Numbered from the stretch's first letter, positions 11,036 to 23,261 are shown. The stretch is 64,000 bases of DNA from Athripsodes cinereus (GCA_947579605.1 OX388317.1:20293384-20357383); one strand, 5' to 3'. Numbers and translations are program-made. Notes: generated by a model from the letters alone, not told the origin.

Positions 11036-12149
11036 CAATAACTACATATATAAAGTACAGAAAAAAGGCAAATCTTTCAGAAATAATGTTTATGTACCTA
11101 CCTACATACTATTGTTATAGTGTTGTTAAATAAATGTAAAAAAAAACATAAATGATTTCGAGTCTACTACTCAAATCTAAGAATCAAAATTCTGGTGATT
11201 TGGTGTTTTATATACTAAAGATTTTTTTAGCATCAATAGTAAATAAGTCAGTTACTTAGTAAAGTAAACGCGAAAAACGCTAATACATTTAAATAGTTTC
11301 AAAAATGATGAAAAAATATCACCATCACGGAATATCTCACAACTGAGGAGTAGGTATCTATAATTATTGTTGGACAACAGTGAATGGTTCTTTTTTGTTC
11401 ATCAAATATCCATGTTAATCTATCTTTTACAGTAGGCACATTGTTTTAACAATAATAATTATCAAAGCATTATGAATTGACACAAAATTGTTCTGAATGC
11501 AAGCAGTTATATTTCCTTCCTATGTTCGCAAGTAATAAGGGGTGAAAAAATAATAGCGTACATTGATGTCTAAGAATGACGTGGATGCAACACGTTAAGA
11601 TTGTTTACCCGGCTTAGGCAAGTACTGCAGTAATCTATTTATATCACAAAGTTCATTAGTACAAGTAGAAGTACTATTGCACTTACAGTGTATACTTAAT
11701 TATTGTACCTAATAGAGATTCGATAGCGACTAATGGCGGGAGTCCCACATTATGTATATCTACTTGACAGGAAGTATATTTCTGTTATCATGGGAACGAT
11801 GCATGCATTAGTTTAGTAGGAAGAAACTATCTATCTAGTAATGGTACCAACAACGTATGGAGAATGTATTTAGATGTTATCCTAGAAAGTACTGGCTTTA
11901 ATAGTGATGCATGGATTGCTCGCGTGAAGCTTTAAGAAACTGAAGCATCTAGATTGTCGTCGCTGTGTTTATATTAATAAAACAAACAGATGTTTGAACG
12001 TATTTGTGTTTTTATATATTGAGTACATAATCATGTGAAATTTTAAAATAGTAAATATATGAATTTTAAATGGACGATCATTTGCAGTTTGAATCCTTAT
12101 GGAGTTACCAGAATAAGAAAGTCTTACCAACTTTTTATGTAAAATTTCC
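11036..12149. other. Unassigned AT-rich stretch
   Basis: Only a short SINE-A-like 3' word cluster is visible at 11320-11352 (CACCATCACGGAATATCTCA, minus sense). No gene recognised. Confidence 0.5.
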
Positions 12150-12235
12150 ATTATCCTGTAAAATATTAGTTCGTTACCTACATTTTCAATTCACTGATCT
12201 AGTTTGTAGCCCATTTTGAATGTCTTGTATTTATA
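12150..12235 (+). repeat. SINE-A internal fragment, diverged
   Basis: Preserves the order ATCCTGTAAAA, AGTTCG, ACATTTTCAATTCA, GTAGCCCATTTTGAATGTC, TTGTATTTA, corresponding to the middle of SINE-A. Confidence 0.45.
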
Positions 12236-12684
12236 ACTTGTAAATGACCACCCCTATGTTCAAAACATACACCAAATTAACAACTTCATATTCCAGTTTT
12301 TGAAAATTTTCTAATGTAAAGATGGATAAAAAAGACTTTCCAAAACCTTTCACGAAATAATATTGTCATCTATAGTGTTAGGTTTCTGTTATCACTGAAA
12401 TGTTAATAAACAATGATTTGGTAAATGATAAATATGAATATTAAATTAATTAAATAAAACAAAGTGATGAGGTATTTTGACACTTATTCTGAACGTTTCA
12501 CCTAAATCTTATTGTCACTTAGAGGGCAACTTGAATGTTTTGTGAATGTTTTGAGACATGTTTGTAAATTATTGATTTTGTTTGACTAGTTGTTTTTATT
12601 CATTTAATCTAAGGTTTTTGCTTTCTTTTTTTATTTTGCTAACTTCAATAATTCTATTGTTTTATATCACATTGATATTTCTGC

Positions 12685-12810
12685 CACAACACAGCCCTAT
12701 GGCTAGTGAGGAAGACATTTTTTTTATGATTGTATTAATCATGTTCAACTGTGTTGTTATGAAAATGTAAAGACGATATAATTTGAATAAAGATTATTTT
12801 TATTATTTTT
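12685..12810 (+). repeat. LINE 3'-tail repeat (tail family 4)
   Basis: ACACAGCCCTATGGCTAG, then GAAAATGTAAAGACGATATA and GAATAAAGATTATT tail. The second copy is at 25138-25258. The AATAAA polyadenylation word before an ATT-repeat end fits a LINE 3' terminus. Confidence 0.6.
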
Positions 12811-13317
12811 CTGCTAAAACGTTTGTCCATTGTCTATTTGTGAGCTGTGATGGCATGAATGAATAATTAATTTTAATTTTCTTAGACGCCGAGTAAAGGA
12901 TCTAGTACACGATTCATTTTCAGAGTTTCAGTGTATTTTAAGTACATATTATTATGTAGAACAGATTCATTCTATAAAAAGACACAACATACAACATTAC
13001 ATTCACTTGATGATGAATTAGTCCCATTAATTATAATTATCTTTTACATTACGGAAACATTCTGTATCGTCTGATTTAATTAAGTATGTATGTATATGAA
13101 TGTAGGTACAACCAGAGAATATTATAACTATGTATTTGTAGTAGGTACATAATGTTTGTTGTTGCCGTTGTTGTTAGTTATTAATAATGTTAATAAAGTT
13201 TAATTAAAAGCTTACACATATTATTATTGTTACGAGTGCTTTATATCCTGTAAGCTCACATATAATAAATATTTTAGTACGTTCGTAAATATGTATTCCG
13301 AAATTAAGAATACATCA

Positions 13318-13492
13318 CATACATACATACCATCACGCCGCTTTCCTCGCGGGGTAGGCAGAAAGGAGCGAGCGCCACTTACTTCTATCCTTGCAGACAT
13401 CTTTCGCTTCCGTCACTGTCATACAATTCCTCAGGTATGTTATCCTGTTCAATGTACCCAACACGTGGCCGTCCTGTAGGATTTGCTTTAGA
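13318..13492 (-). pseudogene. LINE-A (variant 2) RT C-terminal fragment
   Basis: The minus strand encodes a stretch like TEAKDVCKDRSKWRSLLSAY, homologous to VEEAKEVSKDRATWRSVLSAY at 3857. The 3' end reads CCGCGAGGAAAGCGGCGTGA in place of the CCCACTTGGGATACGGCGTGA end, so it is a separate subfamily shared with 22448 and probably 26203. Confidence 0.65.
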
Positions 13493-13544
13493 TAATTAAG
13501 AATCGTAGTGGTATAATTATACGTTCTGTATAAGGCTTAAAACA

Positions 13545-13690
13545 TTAATTTATTTATTAATTTATTAATTTTTTACTGTATATTGATAACAAACTATTTC
13601 ACAGAAGGTATACATTCAAATTAAGTATAATCAATTTACAGAGGGCGAGTTTATCGAAAAGGCTCGATCTTCCAACTAACCCAAAGGTGT
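13545..13690 (-). repeat. LINE 3'-tail repeat (tail family 1)
   Basis: ATTTATTTATTAATTTATT end, then AGAGGGCGAGTTTATCGAAA and GGCTCGATCTTCCAACTAAC, the reverse complement of the GTTAGTTGGAAGATCGAG..GATAAACTCGCCCTC core. Confidence 0.65.
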
Positions 13691-16249
13691 TAAATCAAAA
13701 ACCAAATTAAAATAATAAAAAAACTCAAGCAACTGAAAAAAAATCTTACAGGATATACACATATACATATAGGCAAATAAAACAATACTAATACCAGAAA
13801 AGAGAATATTAAAAAAGGTTACAATTGAAAGAGATCATCTGTATTGAAAGAGATATTAGTGTTTTCATGTTTTATGGAAATTAAATATACATGGCCATAG
13901 ATAAAACTGTCAAAAGTATTTGACTGTCTTTTAGAAATAACAAAAGGTAACTACAAGTGCTTATTTATCAATTGATGTTTATTCCCTGAACAAAACCGGG
14001 TAAAACTCTTCTAGTATTAAATAATTATTTTAATAATAAAATAATTTGTTACGATTACTACAAATTGTGTTTTGTTTGAAATCGATTATGTATGTAGAGT
14101 GGATGAATTCCATAAATGATGGAAAAGTACCTATATTCTTGAAAATGATTTTAAGAAATGGGGGAAGGACACAAAGAACAGGCAGGAATCCTGGTTAGGA
14201 GTGCTAAATGGGAGGGATGATGAGAATGACAATTGAAATATTTGAGATGATGGATGGAAGGTTTCTGGATGTTTTATATGTGTGTATGTGAAACTAAGAC
14301 GAAAATCAGCTTGCATCTTTAAGAAATTGCAAGAATGTGGAGGAAGCATGCAAATCAGAGAGGTCTCAAAGAGGACGATTTGCGGTGGCTAACCTCATTG
14401 CTGTAAACTCCGCGGGATAAATCGATTTATATATTATGTACCTACATTATTTCGACTCTCCAATACCATAAACTAGCAACTCAAAATTCAAATAAATATT
14501 CGAAAATGAGTCACATAAAAGTTTTGAATTAGTAAGCCGATCCACCAAAAACTCAAAACAAATATGATTTCTTTAGGTAGAGGCCTGTCCTATCCAGTTC
14601 CACAGGGGACTGGATAGTCGATACAGTACGTACAGTGTAAGACAGCCATTTCATAAATATTGGAAATATTAATAATAATTGTTCGTATGTATGTATGTAG
14701 TGTAAGCACGTCATGTCACGCCCTATCACGAACGTAATTTGTCATATTATCCGTAACTTAACACACTATCGTAATAGTAGATACACAACCATAATATATA
14801 CCTAACACCACCCTGACTATTAAGTAAGTATAATGTGCTATAGAAGCGAAACTGTATATGAAGATCATTTCACACTAATGATTTCATGAGATATTTGTCG
14901 AATACTCAAATCATTTTACAACTTCAATGTGAATAGCTTGACTAAATGAAATATTATATAAATCGTCGCAAGTAAGCGATTTTCGTAGGATTTATTATTT
15001 TTAAAGGGTGATTAAGATAAGTTGCGTCATTGGACAATGTAATGTTGAAAAAGTTTAAAGGATAATTTAATGTGTGTATAAGTGATTGTAACCGAGTTTC
15101 TTCTGGCAATTCCTACACATAATCTACTCTCAATCACTCTCAGTGTGATCTTTGCTGGAATAATTGCCCTTCCTCTTATAAAATAAAATAGCTCAAATTT
15201 TAAATACCTAGATTTAAATACTCCATTAAGAAATATTTATCGCCTTTTAACTCAACATCCGTTCCCTAACACCTTACTTTGGTTCCCAGTCCCTTTCGTG
15301 TGTTGGGTTTTTTTTTCCTATTGTGTTTTATAAAGCATTTTTTCTTATTTTTTGTTGTGTTGTGTTTTGATATGACGTGGTTAGACGGAAGAAATCAATA
15401 ATATAGTGATAATATCGCCATAGCACATCATCACATTTTTTTAGTGTAAATTGATTTGTTAATTTTGTTATGTAACTGATGATGTACAAAAAGAATGAAA
15501 TAAATAAATGTATTTTAAAAATTTCAATAACATTTTAAGTAAAAGCTTTAGTTATACCATTTGTCTGTTAAAAACATAGAGATTCTATGATTAATAAAAA
15601 AAAGTAAAAACATGTAGCAATAAACATGTTATGCAAGAAAATTGCTATAAATTGACAGTTTATTTCAACATCCCCAATTTTCTTTACTATTAGAATGCTA
15701 CTCACGATTATTGTTATTTTATAATGCAATGTATACAAATAAAAACTGAAAATAGATAGATGGGCTATCAAAAAGCGTATACAACCGAAAATATTTACTA
15801 CAAACCGGTCGACAATGCCATTCTCACAAATGTGAAGGGCGATTTAAACATAACTAAGTAGTATGTCGAGTAGGTACTATCAGTTACTTACTGTTATAAG
15901 TATAGCTGTCTAGCTAGCTAGCTAGCTAACTAACTAACATCCCTCAACTCAGCTGTTAGAGTCTAAAGTCATTACTAGCTTGTCACAACGTGTTACCAAT
16001 GTGACATTTATAATACTAATACTATGCACTTCATTGCATACAGTAATAACATGAAATGTAATTTTGGTACAACTATAATGATTCCCGATACAAAATGGCA
16101 CTCCCAATCTTTTCTGTAGATTTTTGAGTGTCGTGTAATACTAAATGAGCTCCTTGCGATAGTTTCCCATTCTTAAAAATTTTCCTGGTATAGAATTGGT
16201 TTCTTCCAATTCGTTACCAGGAAATTCCATCCTTAATAATTTTCTCTCG
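13691..16249. other. Unassigned AT-rich stretch
   Basis: No gene seen. Minor items: a possible collapsed SINE-A remnant at 14385-14420 (GTGGCTAACCTCATTGCTG then CCGCGGGATA), an A-rich end GAATGAAATAAATAAATG near 15495 that looks like a LINE terminus, and a GCTA/ACTA microsatellite at about 15908-15939. Confidence 0.5.
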
Positions 16250-16345
16250 ATCTTCCAATTGCGTTAGTTTTCGAATGTCCTGTAAATGGCAAGTGACAAA
16301 AAAAAAATTACAATGATGTTTGGCACCGATCCTGAATGTCTTATT
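16250..16345 (+). repeat. SINE-A fragment
   Basis: AGTTTTCGAATGTCCTGTAA, an A run, and CACCGATCCTGAATGTCTTA keep SINE-A order with an internal loss. An AT-rich block beginning TTTTATTTTATTTATTC (16347 onward, perhaps a reversed LINE tail) interrupts it. Confidence 0.5.
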
Positions 16346-16599
16346 CTTCATTTTATTTTATTTATTCTTAAGGGACACAAACAATTCAAATTAACAAATA
16401 TTAACATTCATATTATATCTCCAGCAAACAAACCAATCAAGGTCCCGCAAATTACCGAAGCGTATGACGAACATGTTGCTAGTTAACAGTAATAATACAT
16501 ACTTTACCCTACTTAAATCAAAAACAAAAAACAAGACAAAAGTCATGAAAATAAATAGTTAAAAATTACACTACAATTTACTTTTTTTTAATTTTTATT

Positions 16600-16842
16600 A
16601 TACCATCACGGCACATCCCACAAGTGGGGTAGCCAGCAGATCAGCTGCATGTGAGAAACATGAAAACTGTCCTCTCCGTGCCAATATAAAATCAAGACAT
16701 TCAGGATGGGTGGCAAACCTCATCGCTGAATTTAAGATGTAAAATGTCTCAATTTTTTCGAACACCTGCCTTTTACAGGACACTCGAAAACTTACGTAGA
16801 AGAGTGGGACACCAATCTTTACCGGGTGCTCCACGGGATAAA
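16600..16842 (-). mobile_element. SINE-A, near full length
   Basis: Plus strand ACCATCACGGCACATCCCAC through CCGGGTGCTCCACGGGATAA. The sense strand keeps a 78-codon frame open across almost the entire element (16598-16834), ending at the CCGTGATGGTATAA 3' end. Few differences from the young copies at 38747 and 61016. Confidence 0.9.
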
Positions 16843-16957
16843 ATAATTAAAAAATAAAATAATTAAAATTGAAAAAGTTTAAATTTAGAATTGATCGAAT
16901 CTCTGTTTTTCAAATTCAACTTGCAAATACAAAGCAAAGGCACTGAAAATAATGAAA

Positions 16958-17085
16958 CAAATGTCTTAATTTTTTGTTAGCAAGGACAGAACAGTTTTTA
17001 TGTTTATTATATGCAGCTGATCCGCTGGATACCCCACATATGGGATATGCCGTGATGTTGTAGTAGTGGCAGTAATAATGAATAT
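16958..17085 (+). repeat. SINE-A 3' part, with a detached fragment downstream
   Basis: AATGTCTTAATTTTTTGTTA, GCAAGGACAGAACAG, ATGCAGCTGATCCGCTGG, GGGATATGCCGTGATG, then GTAGTAGTGG tail. SINE-A-like words (TTGTCCTGTAAAATGGAGG) follow at 17105 and may be a second broken copy. Confidence 0.75.
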
Positions 17086-17424
17086 TGCCTTTTTTGTATT
17101 TTTTCCGTTGTCCTGTAAAATGGAGGTGGGTATTTGTAAAAGGTTACATATCAGACATGTAATGATACGTATCTTCAAACTGATGAAAATGAGATATGTT
17201 AGCCTTCTTGTGTTCTATTTTTTTATTTATATGTGTATTACATGCATTGAGTTCACTGCCTAACCTCCTCGAGAATGATATCATGATAAAATAAATAAAG
17301 AGATACACATTAAGTTTATAATTGAAGTAATGTGAGTCTGTTTTGCTGGACTTGCATTGGTTAGTTTTAACCCTTATGTTTCTTTTATTTTGTATAATTT
17401 TGTTTGAACGTGTATGATGTAGAC

Positions 17425-17533
17425 ACGCTTAATTGGGGGGTTGGCCTGGCCGGATCAATGTGTCTTTTTTTCTTATTTTATTAATGTTTTGTCAACTCTC
17501 TGTGTGTGTCTCTGTAGAATAAATAAATAAATA
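17425..17533 (+). repeat. LINE 3'-tail repeat (tail family 3)
   Basis: GGTTGGCCTGGCC, GATCAATGTGTCTTTTT, GTCAACTCTCTGTGTGTGTC, TCTGTAGAATAAATAAATAA. The second copy fills 63905-64000. The (AAAT)n end suggests a LINE 3' terminus. Confidence 0.65.
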
Positions 17534-17650
17534 ACGGATATAATATTTAATACTGGGTTGACTGAAAGAGCCATGCGATAAGTCCACCATTAATTTTTTT
17601 TTTGTAAAAATATGCTTAGATACTAGGTATATGAAAATTTTACATACTTA

Positions 17651-17830
17651 TTTTTTTTTTTTAAAAAAAGATATATCTGGGTTTTGTTACAAACCCAAAT
17701 ACAACCTTATACACCTTTCACAGTAAGCTAAAAGCTTGTGTCGTGAAAGGGGAGTTTGCCGGCACCTGGTATCGAACCCCGGACCTCATGTTCATAAGGC
17801 CGAGACTCTACCTCCAGGCTACCGACGAAC
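17651..17830 (-). mobile_element. SINE-B (tRNA-derived), full length
   Basis: On the minus strand the head reads GTAGCCTGGAGGTAGAGTCT (A-box side) and, about 35 nt on, GGGGTTCGATACC (B box), then GCCGGCAAACTCCCC, CTTTCACGACACAAGC, AGCTTACTGTGAAAGG, and a 3' end CCCAGATATATC plus A/T run. The box arrangement marks it as pol III-transcribed and tRNA-derived. ACTTATT occurs on both sides (about 17645 and 17829), a possible short target duplication. Sister copies: 18815, 28791, 29322, 38463, 45187. Confidence 0.9.
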
Positions 17831-18498
17831 TTATTAATTTGTATAATCTTTATAAACATGTAGCGAAAAATCGACCAGGGCAGTATATTACTTTAAAAAA
17901 TCCTAAAATATCTACCTATTAAATTTATTTACATAATTGTTCATAGACAGGTCTTGTTGCTACTTCAATAATACTTCATCCCCTATTCCCAACTATTTAC
18001 ATATGAACACCCCCATTAAAATTACCCTTGAGCGCCCACACCTGTAAATGTGTTAAAATAATATATTTGGTATTTAAATACATCGTAAGCCAATCGGTAA
18101 ACACCTCTCTTTGATAATTATCTAAAGGGCTATTCGGCTATTTGCAATATATCAGCTAATTGCTGAATTTTGGAATCCACGTCAAAATAGATGCCACAAA
18201 TTTAATCTGCCTTATACGTAAATTTGAAATAATTTTAAAAGTAAGTATTAAGTGTACATTTTTTTAGTTCAAAATATGAATCCTAGGAAGAAAATCTTAA
18301 AATACTAACCATTTTCACTCGGAAAATAATCAAAATACTACCTTTTTATGTGGTAAGTATTATTTGGGTTTATAATAAAACTAAAAATAAAAAAAACACT
18401 GTAAAACTCGCGTTTTTTATATTTTAATGTAGTATAATTCATGCTATTTCAGTCTCCGATCAATTAAGCAAAACAGCGTGAGTATTGTATTATAAAAC
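17831..18498. other. Unassigned AT-rich stretch
   Basis: No repeat family or gene recognised between SINE-B and LINE-B. Confidence 0.5.
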
Positions 18499-18814
18499 AT
18501 CATCATCATCATCTCGCCCTCAACGCTCCTCTCGGGAGCACAGGGCAGAAACCAGCCTCCTCCATTCAGAGCGTCTCTGCGCCAATTGCGTCACCTCTTT
18601 CCACGACATTCCCTGCGCTCTGATATCGTTGTCATAGGAACGTTGTATTGTGAAAGAGGGACGCCCGGGCCGACGGAACCCTTGCCGACGGAAGAACAGT
18701 GCTCTTTTTGGCCAACTATTATTGGGCATTCTCAAAACATGTCCCAGCCAGGACCATCGTCTCTCCTGTATTACGGAGATTACAGGTCTCTGATGGGTGC
18801 GCCGGCGCACATCA
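18499..18814 (-). pseudogene. LINE-B reverse transcriptase C-terminus
   Basis: The minus-strand frame (within 18520-18879) reads RRWSWLGHVLRMPNNSWPKR, then RRPGRPSFTIQRSYDNDIRA, then MSWKEVTQLAQRRSEWRRLV and SALCSREER to a stop. The WLGHVLRM..GRP..W motif row is the usual C-terminal end of non-LTR RT ORFs. The 3' tail is a (GAT)n repeat (CATCATCATCATC at 18499 on the plus strand). The first 20 or so codons of the open frame come from SINE-B, which abuts at 18815. Copies: 35613, 59920, 9886. Confidence 0.85.
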
Positions 18815-18998
18815 TTTTTTTTTTTTTTAAAAAGATATATCTGGGTTTTTGTTATAAACCCAAATACAACCTTATACACCTTTCACAGTAAGCTACTAAA
18901 AGCTTGTGTCGTGAAAGGGGAGTTTGCCGGCAACTGGTATCGAACCACGGACCCCATGTTCACAAGGCCGTGACTCTACCTCCAGGCTACCGACGAAC
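18815..18998 (-). mobile_element. SINE-B, full length, adjoining LINE-B
   Basis: T run plus GATATATCTGGG at the 3' end and a complete tRNA-like head (TCGAACCACGGACCCC and CTCTACCTCCAGGCTACCGA on the plus strand). It adjoins LINE-B directly. Its sense orientation matches LINE-B, so they could share one integration. Confidence 0.88.
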
Positions 18999-20014
18999 TC
19001 TTTTGGAACATGTTCATACCATTTGACATCCAAGACACTTGTTTTCAATAAAACATAAATATTATATATATTATCAGAGTTGGGCAAAGTTATTTCTCAG
19101 CCTCGTGATTTAATAATTTGGTTTATTTTCAAAATCTACCCCCCCCCACTCCTACACCTCATCGGCAAATGTTTGAAAATTTATAAGATACTGAAATTTT
19201 TGTCTTTAAACCAAAAAAAAAATTATTTTTTTTGGCAATTGATGCCCTGTGTGTCCTTCTAGTAAAAAGGGAACTGGATATTATTTAAGAATGAAACATT
19301 AAAATGGTATGTTCTTCACAAGGCCGATATTTTGTAAGGAGCCTAATTATTCCCTTTGTAAAGATACTTGTGTTCGTGTACTTATTTAATTTGAAATATT
19401 TATCCCACACATCCCAATATTTCCATATTAACATTAGTCTATTCCATCGGGAATTAAACCCAAGGCTGATTGAATAATAAATACCATAGACAAAATAAAA
19501 TTATCTTCACAGTATATAATCAAATTTGAACATTTCGTCTGATAATTTTCACATTAATCAATTACCTTAATTATTAAGGTTTAATTAAAACCATTTTGCA
19601 AAAGTTTTCACATATGAAAATATTAATTTTACATATAAGGTTTTTTGAAAGTTTTTTTTCCCGGGAGACCAGTAATTAATTAAGTATTTTCATATCAATT
19701 TGATTAAATTCACACTCTTTGTGAATTATTAATTAAAACAAGTACAATAATTTGTTTTTACTCCAATAAATGTTAACGTTTGTTAAATATTGATTAAATA
19801 CAAATATGAAATAAAGGTGAGCCCGCTTTGATAATTTATTAAATCGATCAAATAGATCTAATTACTGTAAAAGGTTATAATTTCAGTACGATAAAACTAG
19901 CTTAGGCAAAGTTTATACAATTAGAAATTAGATAATGAATATTTGTTTACTGCTATTATTATTCTGAATATGACTCAAAGGGCGCCAAAGTAACTTTCAA
20001 ACATTAATTCATTC
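18999..20014. other. Unassigned AT-rich stretch
   Basis: Includes a run of nine Cs at about 19140; otherwise no feature seen. Confidence 0.5.
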
Positions 20015-20215
20015 ACATCATAACGGAATATGCATCAAATTATGTAGCCAGTGGACAAACAATTTAAAACTTTCAGGATGGGGGACATGTCTCATCGCTG
20101 AATTGAATATATAAAATGACTTGATAACATATTTTATGAATACCTGCCTATAACAGGAAATTCGAAAACTTATTAAAAATAGTGGGAGATTTATTCATCC
20201 CCGGGACTCCATGGG
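20015..20215 (-). repeat. SINE-A, diverged, internally deleted
   Basis: CATAACGGAATATGC, GTAGCCAGTGGACAAAC, CTTTCAGGATGGGGGACATG, TCTCATCGCTGAATT, ATACCTGCCTATAACAGG, CCCCGGGACTCCATGGG: the SINE-A order in reverse with many substitutions. It ends just before the hAT MITE. Confidence 0.65.
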
Positions 20216-20236
20216 TATATAATTATAAGTAGATAC

Positions 20237-20648
20237 TAGTGATGTAACGAATATTCGCATTTCGCATTCGCGAATATTCGCATATTTCTAAGTATTCGCA
20301 TTCGCATTCGTATTCGCAAAAAAATATGCGAATGTTTTGCGAATATTATTTTGGTAATAAAGTATCGGATATTCAGTAGGTAAATGAACCGGGTATTTAC
20401 CCGGTAAATTATAGAAGAAGGTACTGCAAGAAAATACTCTTTAAGAGAACCGAGGAGTTTTGAAATATTTTAAATTCCTATACCATTATGGAAATTCGGC
20501 GACGGGGGATAGAAATTTTAATGTTTGAACAATATTAGAAATTTAAGCAAGTCAAAATTCGCTATTCGCATTCGCGAATGTCGGCAACAAATATTCGCAT
20601 TCGCATTCGCGAATAGGTATCCAAAATCACACATTCGTTACATCACTA
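20237..20648. mobile_element. hAT-type MITE, 412 bp, with 8-bp target duplication
   Basis: Terminal inverted repeats TAGTGATGTAACGAAT / ATTCGTTACATCACTA. The 8-bp direct repeat GTAGATAC flanks it exactly (20229-20236 and 20649-20656), the hAT superfamily signature. Both subterminal regions are packed with ATTCGC/GCGAAT hexamers in direct and inverted orientation, such as bind hAT transposases elsewhere. No transposase frame, so non-autonomous. The centre includes TATTTACCCGGTAAAT and GGCGACGGGGG. A second copy is at 52190-52596. Confidence 0.9.
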
Positions 20649-20656
20649 GTAGATAC

Positions 20657-22447
20657 CAATTGAAAGATTAATTTTTTTTGTTACACCACAAAGCACGTGA
20701 TTTGAAACTAATGACTAATAAATGACTTCAATCCATCATAAATCCAGATCAAATCGTGGGCTCAATACAAAAATTTGACATATCGAATTTAGGCATTAAT
20801 TTTTGAGTAATTTCTAGTGATAACTAGAAACTAAGAGGCTTCCCTGTACTGTAATCAAATTATTTCAGTAATATATGACACATAAATTACTATCTTCTGA
20901 ACGCAATGTTATAATTTATCCATTAACTCAAAACATTGTTCACGAGATGTCTAGTTATAGTACACTATTGTATTGCTATCCAATAACATATACAGTATAT
21001 TATATTTTCACCAACACGCTATCCTGATGATGAGAGCGAAAGCTCTTGAAAGCCGGCTCGCGACCGAAAATGTCACAGCAGAAGTACTAAATAAGTGTTT
21101 CATTGTAATAATCTAGCTATAGTATTTAGCCTACGATGTATAGACCCACCTTTATTAAATAGGTACCTTTATTAAAACGGTATGCAAAAATATATATGAA
21201 TAAAATAGACGTTTCAGGTTTTTTCTTGAATATAATTATTATAATACATCAGATTTGCATGAGTGTTCTTGTATTTTTCTGCAAGGTTTTAGCATATTAT
21301 TTCTGAGATATACGTACCATTTCTCATCGTCTTATATATTATTATTTTCAAGATGTCGGGGAGGAGCAAACGAGGTTAATTTACATGAATTTCCTTGTCG
21401 CAGTTGAATAACGCTGCTGTCTCTCCCACGCTATAGTAACTGTGGTCTTGTAAGGGTTAACAAGCACGTATAAAGAGTGGTCTTTTGTCGAGCCTGCGTG
21501 CTAACAATATTAGTTTGTCTGTTGGCTTTCAAAAGTGTTCTGCAACATAACAAAAAAATTTGAACACATAGATGAATTGAAAACCTTGTAACCAAAAACC
21601 GTTTTTTTAAGCAGTTTAATTTGAGTTGTAGAGCACGTCTACAGGATGTTTATTGGAGAACTTGCGAGTTTACTCGATCCGTAACATGAGAATAATATGA
21701 TTGTTGAATAAGTCACATGGGAACGTTGTAAACAACAAATGTCTTTCCCAATATTATAAAAAAACATACAAAATTCAGTGACACTGGCAAATTCCTGAAA
21801 ATCGAGACAGGGAAAGAACTGAATATTAACAAATTCTTTCCTGATTTGTGTATAGGTATTTCTTTTGCTGTTTCTTTCTCAATTTTAGACTCGTTTTTCA
21901 TTTACTTACTATTTTTAATGCAATAATTTTCGTATTACAAGCGGTGTGGTCAGTTTTAAAACAATACATTATTAGTAAGTTTTTTTATCATCAGTTTTAA
22001 ATCATGGCTTGCTGGCTCGCTAACGATCCATCGATAGTATCGGTATGAGCCGCTAATGGATCATCCCCTAAACATAGAATACCTACAATAAACTATATTT
22101 ATCATCTTTCACATATGTCATATGAAAAATATATTATCAAGAAGAATATTTAGTCATAGCTTATTTTGGAGAAAAAAAATCATTAACATACCTGAAAATA
22201 TAGTTTTTATATTTATGTAGGAACTTAATAACGTTAAAAATTTAACTTTTAGCAAGTATAAATTCTTCACAAGAATTTTTGATGGTAGACTAGAGCAGTA
22301 TACCAGTGGAGTTGCGGTGTAACTAGCCCATCGCCAGATAAAAAATCAAAACTGCTTTTGCATTACGTACACTTTTTATAAGCATACATATATGACAGTT
22401 AATGATTGTTAAACCATAGAAATATAAGTAAAATAACATCATATATG
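20657..22447. other. Unassigned AT-rich stretch
   Basis: Apart from the hammerhead-like fragment at 21024 there is no recognisable element. A hairpin-prone piece at 22020-22070 (CGATCCATCGATAGTATCGG) is too short to call. Confidence 0.5.
21024..21059 (+). ncRNA. Hammerhead-like motif, family 1, solitary copy
   Basis: CTGATGA, T, stem GAGAGC/GCTCTT with tetraloop GAAA, GAA, self-complementary AGCCGGCT, then C. Compared with 70-105 the only change in the motif is GGAA to GAAA, which keeps a GNRA tetraloop. Flanking similarity with the first copy continues to about 21090. This copy has no inverted partner. Confidence 0.4.
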
Positions 22448-22650
22448 GCTAAGTAGACCGGTGCTCGAAAACGTGATCGTTTGAGGATTAACTGGCAAGA
22501 TCATTTTATACAAATCCTTTAGATTGACCATATATGAGGAATTAGTATGACAGCGACGGAAGCAAATAGTGTACGCAATGATACGAATAGGTAAGTAGTG
22601 CTCGATCCTTTCTGCCAATCCTGCAATAAGAAGCGGCGTGATTTAACATA
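22448..22650 (+). pseudogene. LINE-A (variant 2) fragment
   Basis: Aligns with the reverse complement of 13318-13492: GAGGAATTAGTATGACAGCG, ACGGAAGCAAATAGTGTACG, GTAGTGCTCGATCCTTTCTG, AGAAGCGGCGTGATT. It is the C-terminal codons and 3' end with multiple stops. Confidence 0.6.
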
Positions 22651-23047
22651 ATCGTCAATGAAGTCGTCTAACATAATCATTATCATATTTTAAGACAATA
22701 CATAATATATCTAACTAGTAACTACTAACGCCCTCTAGTGACAGAATATCGATTGTAATTTAAATTAGTTTGTATACGTGTCTTTTCTTTCTATAATAAT
22801 ACAATACAAGGAGAGTTAACAAGTTACAAGAACGTTGAATAAAACGACGACACTCAGAACTCTGTCAAGTGACATTACACTCTTCTTATTTAATTCAGCT
22901 ACATGAAATGGAATTAGAATTATTATTTTTATTTTTATAATGCGCACTGACAGTCAAAAATAAAATGTGAATATGTTCACATTACTACGATAAGTAATAG
23001 TTATTTTTTATTATGGTATGAATATTTACCGCTTTTTTAAATTAATA

Positions 23048-23170
23048 TCTTTGGGTTCGCTGGAAGAGATCGCACCTTTATTCAATATATTTTTTTATGA
23101 ATTTATAAAAATGTATAGAACAATGACTTTATCTTTCCTATTAATAAAATTATTTAACTCGAGCGCATTC
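23048..23170 (+). repeat. LINE 3'-tail repeat (tail family 1)
   Basis: TTGGGTTCGCTGGAAGAGAT then CGCACCTTTATTCAATATAT matches the GTTAGTTGGAAGAGATCGCACCTC core without the GATAAACTCGCC segment. Confidence 0.5.
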
Positions 23171-23261
23171 TTCTAAGAAGTACTGAGAGAAGTTATCTTG
23201 ACGAAAGCGTTCAAGTTATGTATGTAATTATGTGTCAAAAACCTATTTTTACACATCATAC

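Noticed and set aside
14131..14349. Possible LINE-A fragment (GGATGAATTCC, GAATGTGGAGGAAGCATGC)
   Set aside because: Only two short words match, and their spacing does not fit the better copies.
15495..15510. Hammerhead-like CTGATGATG near 15476 followed by GAATGAAA
   Set aside because: No complementary stem between the two blocks; it is a LINE-like A-rich end.
17740..17830. Second tRNA-like sequence
   Set aside because: SINE-B head, repeated at 18815, 28791, 29322 and 38463.
18586..18891. 101-codon plus-strand frame
   Set aside because: Antisense to LINE-B and SINE-B.
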